From an uncultured Eubacteriales bacterium (GTDB lineage Bacteria > Bacillota > Clostridia > Oscillospirales > CAG-272): a DNA stretch of 7,302 bases. The first letter of the stretch is position 1, and every line of letters begins with the position of its first letter. Where the stretch lies: assembly GCA_905187695.1 (NCBI GenBank), contig CAJJIY010000050.1, forward strand, positions 1 to 7,302, written 5' to 3'. The notes under the pieces were generated by a model. The model saw only the letters and a list, made by a program, of their open reading frames with translations, was not told the origin of the DNA and did not search any database. Shown in pieces: positions 5,610 to 7,302 of this stretch. The translations under genes and the position numbers were made by a program.

Positions 5610-6761
5610 ATGAAAAAAACACTGGGGCTCTATCTGCACATTCCCTTTTGTCTTTCCAAATGTGCCTATTGTGATTTTTATTCCGGATCCTTCACAAAAG
5701 AGGAAAAAGACGCCTATGTCGCCGCGCTCTGCGGGCAACTGGCGGCCGTCTCGGAACTTGCAGGAAACTATACCGTGGATACGGTCTACCTCGGTGGCGG
5801 CACGCCTACTCTGCTCTCCCCCGCCGGGATCACGACGATTCTGGACGCGGTAAGACGGTATTATCACCTTGCCCTGGAAACCGAGATCAGCGCCGAGTGC
5901 AATCCGGCCACCGGGCTTTCCCCCACCCTACGCGCCTTTTTGGCGGCGGGTGTAAACCGTCTGAGCATCGGCGTGCAAAGCCTTTCGGATGCCGAATTGC
6001 GCGCGCTGGGGCGACGGCACACGGCCGCCGAAGCAACAGCAACCATCCGGCGCGCGGCGGAAATTGGTTTTTCCAATCTCTCGGCCGATGTCATGTTCGG
6101 AATTCCCCACCAGACCAAAGAGCGTTTCAGAAAAACGCTGGAGGAACTTTCTTCCCTGCCGCTTACCCACCTTTCGGCTTATGGACTGCGCGTGGAGGAG
6201 GGCACCCCTTTTTACCGGCTGCGCGAAACCTTGCCGCTTCCGGATGAGGACAGCGAGGCCGAGATGCAGTTTTCAGTAACTGAGATTCTGCAGCCGGCCG
6301 GTTTTCACCCATATGAAGTCAGCAACTATGCCAAGAACGGCTTTGAATGTCGCCACAACCTGCGCTATTGGGAGCGGTCTCCTTATCTCGGCTTTGGCCC
6401 GGGGGCACATTCTTTTTTTGAGAACGAGCGCTTTTTTACGCCGCCTTCCCTTCCGGATTATCTCCGGTTGGCTCAGTCCGGCAATTTTGCCGCACTTTTC
6501 ACCGGCCATGAAAAAATCGCAGGCAAAGAGGCGGCAGACGAGACCTTTATGCTCCGAATGCGCCTGTGCCGCGGGCTCTGCGAGGCAGAATTTAAAAAAG
6601 AATTCGGTCTCTCCCCCGAAAAACTCTATCCGGGGCTTTCCGGGTATATCCGGGACGGATGGATCAAACGGGCCAACGGGCGGATTTTCTTTACGCCGCG
6701 CGGTATGTATGTCAGCAATACCATCCTCTCGGATCTGCTGGATTTCGGAAAGGAGGCCTGA
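5610..6761 (+). CDS. hemW: HemW, radical-SAM heme-trafficking protein
   Basis: A 383-residue radical-SAM protein of the HemW family (formerly annotated as oxygen-independent coproporphyrinogen III oxidase). HemW binds heme and is thought to deliver it to membrane acceptors rather than act as a coproporphyrinogen oxidase. The 4Fe-4S motif is CLSKCAYCDF (C14, C18, C21), CX3CX2C followed by DF. A fourth cysteine, usual in true HemN, is replaced by F23. The SAM-binding GGGTP is at 62-66, followed by NRLSIGVQSL. The HemW-typical HNLRYW is at 249-254, followed by GFGPGAHS. The C-terminal domain ends in FTPRGMYVSNTILSDLL. An alternative ATG at 5592 overlaps lepA by 11 bases; neither start has a clear Shine-Dalgarno site, so coupling to lepA is likely. 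I chose 5610 because family members usually have only a few residues before LYxHIPFC. Confidence 0.93.
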   Translation: MKKTLGLYLHIPFCLSKCAYCDFYSGSFTKEEKDAYVAALCGQLAAVSELAGNYTVDTVYLGGGTPTLLSPAGITTILDAVRRYYHLALETEISAECNPATGLSPTLRAFLAAGVNRLSIGVQSLSDAELRALGRRHTAAEATATIRRAAEIGFSNLSADVMFGIPHQTKERFRKTLEELSSLPLTHLSAYGLRVEEGTPFYRLRETLPLPDEDSEAEMQFSVTEILQPAGFHPYEVSNYAKNGFECRHNLRYWERSPYLGFGPGAHSFFENERFFTPPSLPDYLRLAQSGNFAALFTGHEKIAGKEAADETFMLRMRLCRGLCEAEFKKEFGLSPEKLYPGLSGYIRDGWIKRANGRIFFTPRGMYVSNTILSDLLDFGKEA

Positions 6762-6763
6762 GC

Positions 6764-7276
6764 ATGGTTTTATTGGTTGCCTCCGATACGCACGGACATG
6801 CCGATCGTCTGCTCACAGCCGTTTCGCGCGTCAGACCGGCCGCTCTGCTTTTTCTTGGAGACGGACTTTCGGATCTTTCCGTCCTGCCTTCGGAACTCCC
6901 GGTGCGGGCGGTACGCGGCAACTGCGATTTTTTCGGCCGGGAATTTCCCACCTGCCGGTTGGAAGTCTTCGGGCAAACCCGCATTTTCCTTACGCACGGA
7001 CATACGCTCGGGGTCAAGGGCGGGCCTGAACACGCGCTCGCGGCGGCCCTTTCGGAAAATGCCGACATTCTTTTATACGGACACACGCATGTCCCTTTTG
7101 AAAAAAATCTGCTCCCCGGCACGGAAATTTTCTGTAACGGTCGCATGGAAAAACTCACCCGACCGCTCCTGATTCTCTGCCCCGGAAGCCTTGGCGAACC
7201 GCGCAACGGCGCGCCCTCTTTTGCCACGCTGACGCTGCGGCCGGACGGAATTCTTCCCGGTTTCGGAGAACTTTAA
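6764..7276 (+). CDS. YfcE/MJ0936-type metallophosphoesterase
   Basis: A 170-residue cytoplasmic metal-dependent phosphodiesterase of the calcineurin-like YfcE/MJ0936 family, which hydrolyses phosphodiester model substrates; natural substrates are generally unknown. Metal-binding motifs are in order: SDTHG (D8, H10), LGDG (D33), GNCD (N53), LTHGH (H78) and GHTH (H107, H109). Length is in the usual range of about 155-180 residues, so it is complete. AAAGGAGG at 6749-6756, seven bases before the ATG, fixes the start; the frame is open further upstream inside hemW, but that is not used. It starts two bases after the hemW stop and is therefore the third gene of the lepA operon. A link to translation stress or heme is only suggested by position. 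Confidence 0.92.
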   Translation: MVLLVASDTHGHADRLLTAVSRVRPAALLFLGDGLSDLSVLPSELPVRAVRGNCDFFGREFPTCRLEVFGQTRIFLTHGHTLGVKGGPEHALAAALSENADILLYGHTHVPFEKNLLPGTEIFCNGRMEKLTRPLLILCPGSLGEPRNGAPSFATLTLRPDGILPGFGEL

Positions 7277-7302
7277 TTGAAAATGACTAAAAAGCGGGAG
7301 CC
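7277..7302 (+). CDS. Possible start of a fourth operon gene (partial, right edge)
   Basis: Immediately after the phosphoesterase stop a frame reads TTG AAA ATG ACT AAA AAG CGG GAG. GGAG at 7265-7268 lies eight bases before the TTG and fourteen before the ATG at 7283. The absence of any terminator hairpin after the phosphoesterase is consistent with a further gene in the operon. Only eight codons (beginning MKMTKKRE or MTKKRE) are visible, so no identity can be given. Confidence 0.3.

Noticed and set aside
5610..6761. Annotation as HemN coproporphyrinogen III dehydrogenase
   Set aside because: The radical-SAM motif lacks HemN's fourth cysteine (CX2CDF instead of CX2CxC) and the HNLRYW motif is present, both marking HemW.
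1..7302. CRISPR arrays, insertion sequences, tRNAs, phage or defence genes
   Set aside because: No spaced direct repeats, transposase motifs, terminal inverted repeats or tRNA cloverleaf sequences were seen on either strand.

Overview
The window looks like ordinary chromosomal DNA from a low-to-mid GC Gram-positive bacterium, most likely a Clostridia-type Bacillota (Firmicutes). The evidence is strong GGAGG-type ribosome binding sites, sigma-A promoters with 17-bp spacers, a YetF-type (DUF421) gene overlapping a DUF4363 gene, the lepA-hemW gene order typical of Firmicutes, and a Firmicutes-style rRNA leader at the left edge. Species cannot be named from the sequence alone.

Layout, left to right. 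Positions 1-110 on the minus strand hold a very strong promoter (TTGACA, 17 bp, TACACT) followed by a leader motif, CTTGAAAATTGAACAAC, typical of DNA just upstream of 16S rRNA; an rRNA operon therefore probably runs leftward out of the window. Diverging from it on the plus strand is a two-gene operon (217-1247): a DUF421/YetF membrane protein and a DUF4363 small membrane-anchored protein sharing a GTGA start/stop overlap. A 12-bp perfect hairpin with T-rich flanks on both sides closes this operon and also serves the convergent minus-strand gene.

On the minus strand follow two independently transcribed genes, each with its own recognisable promoter: a 249-residue lipoprotein of unknown function (1299-2048), which has a leader of about 190 nt containing an inverted repeat, and a Gfo/Idh/MocA-family NAD(P)-dependent oxidoreductase (2473-3552), which ends in a strong intrinsic terminator.

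Divergent from the oxidoreductase, a plus-strand operon runs from an extended -10 promoter at 3715-3743: lepA (elongation factor 4), hemW (radical-SAM, heme-trafficking protein) and a YfcE/MJ0936-type metallophosphoesterase. The three are tightly packed (gaps of a few bases). No terminator is seen after the phosphoesterase, and a further reading frame may begin at 7277 and run off the right edge.

I see no mobile element, CRISPR array, tRNA, phage gene or defence system, and nothing that convincingly forms an undescribed system. The best items for a second look are the conserved but uncharacterised DUF421-DUF4363 pair beside an rRNA promoter, the structured leader of the orphan lipoprotein, and the phosphoesterase in the place where many Firmicutes carry hrcA.
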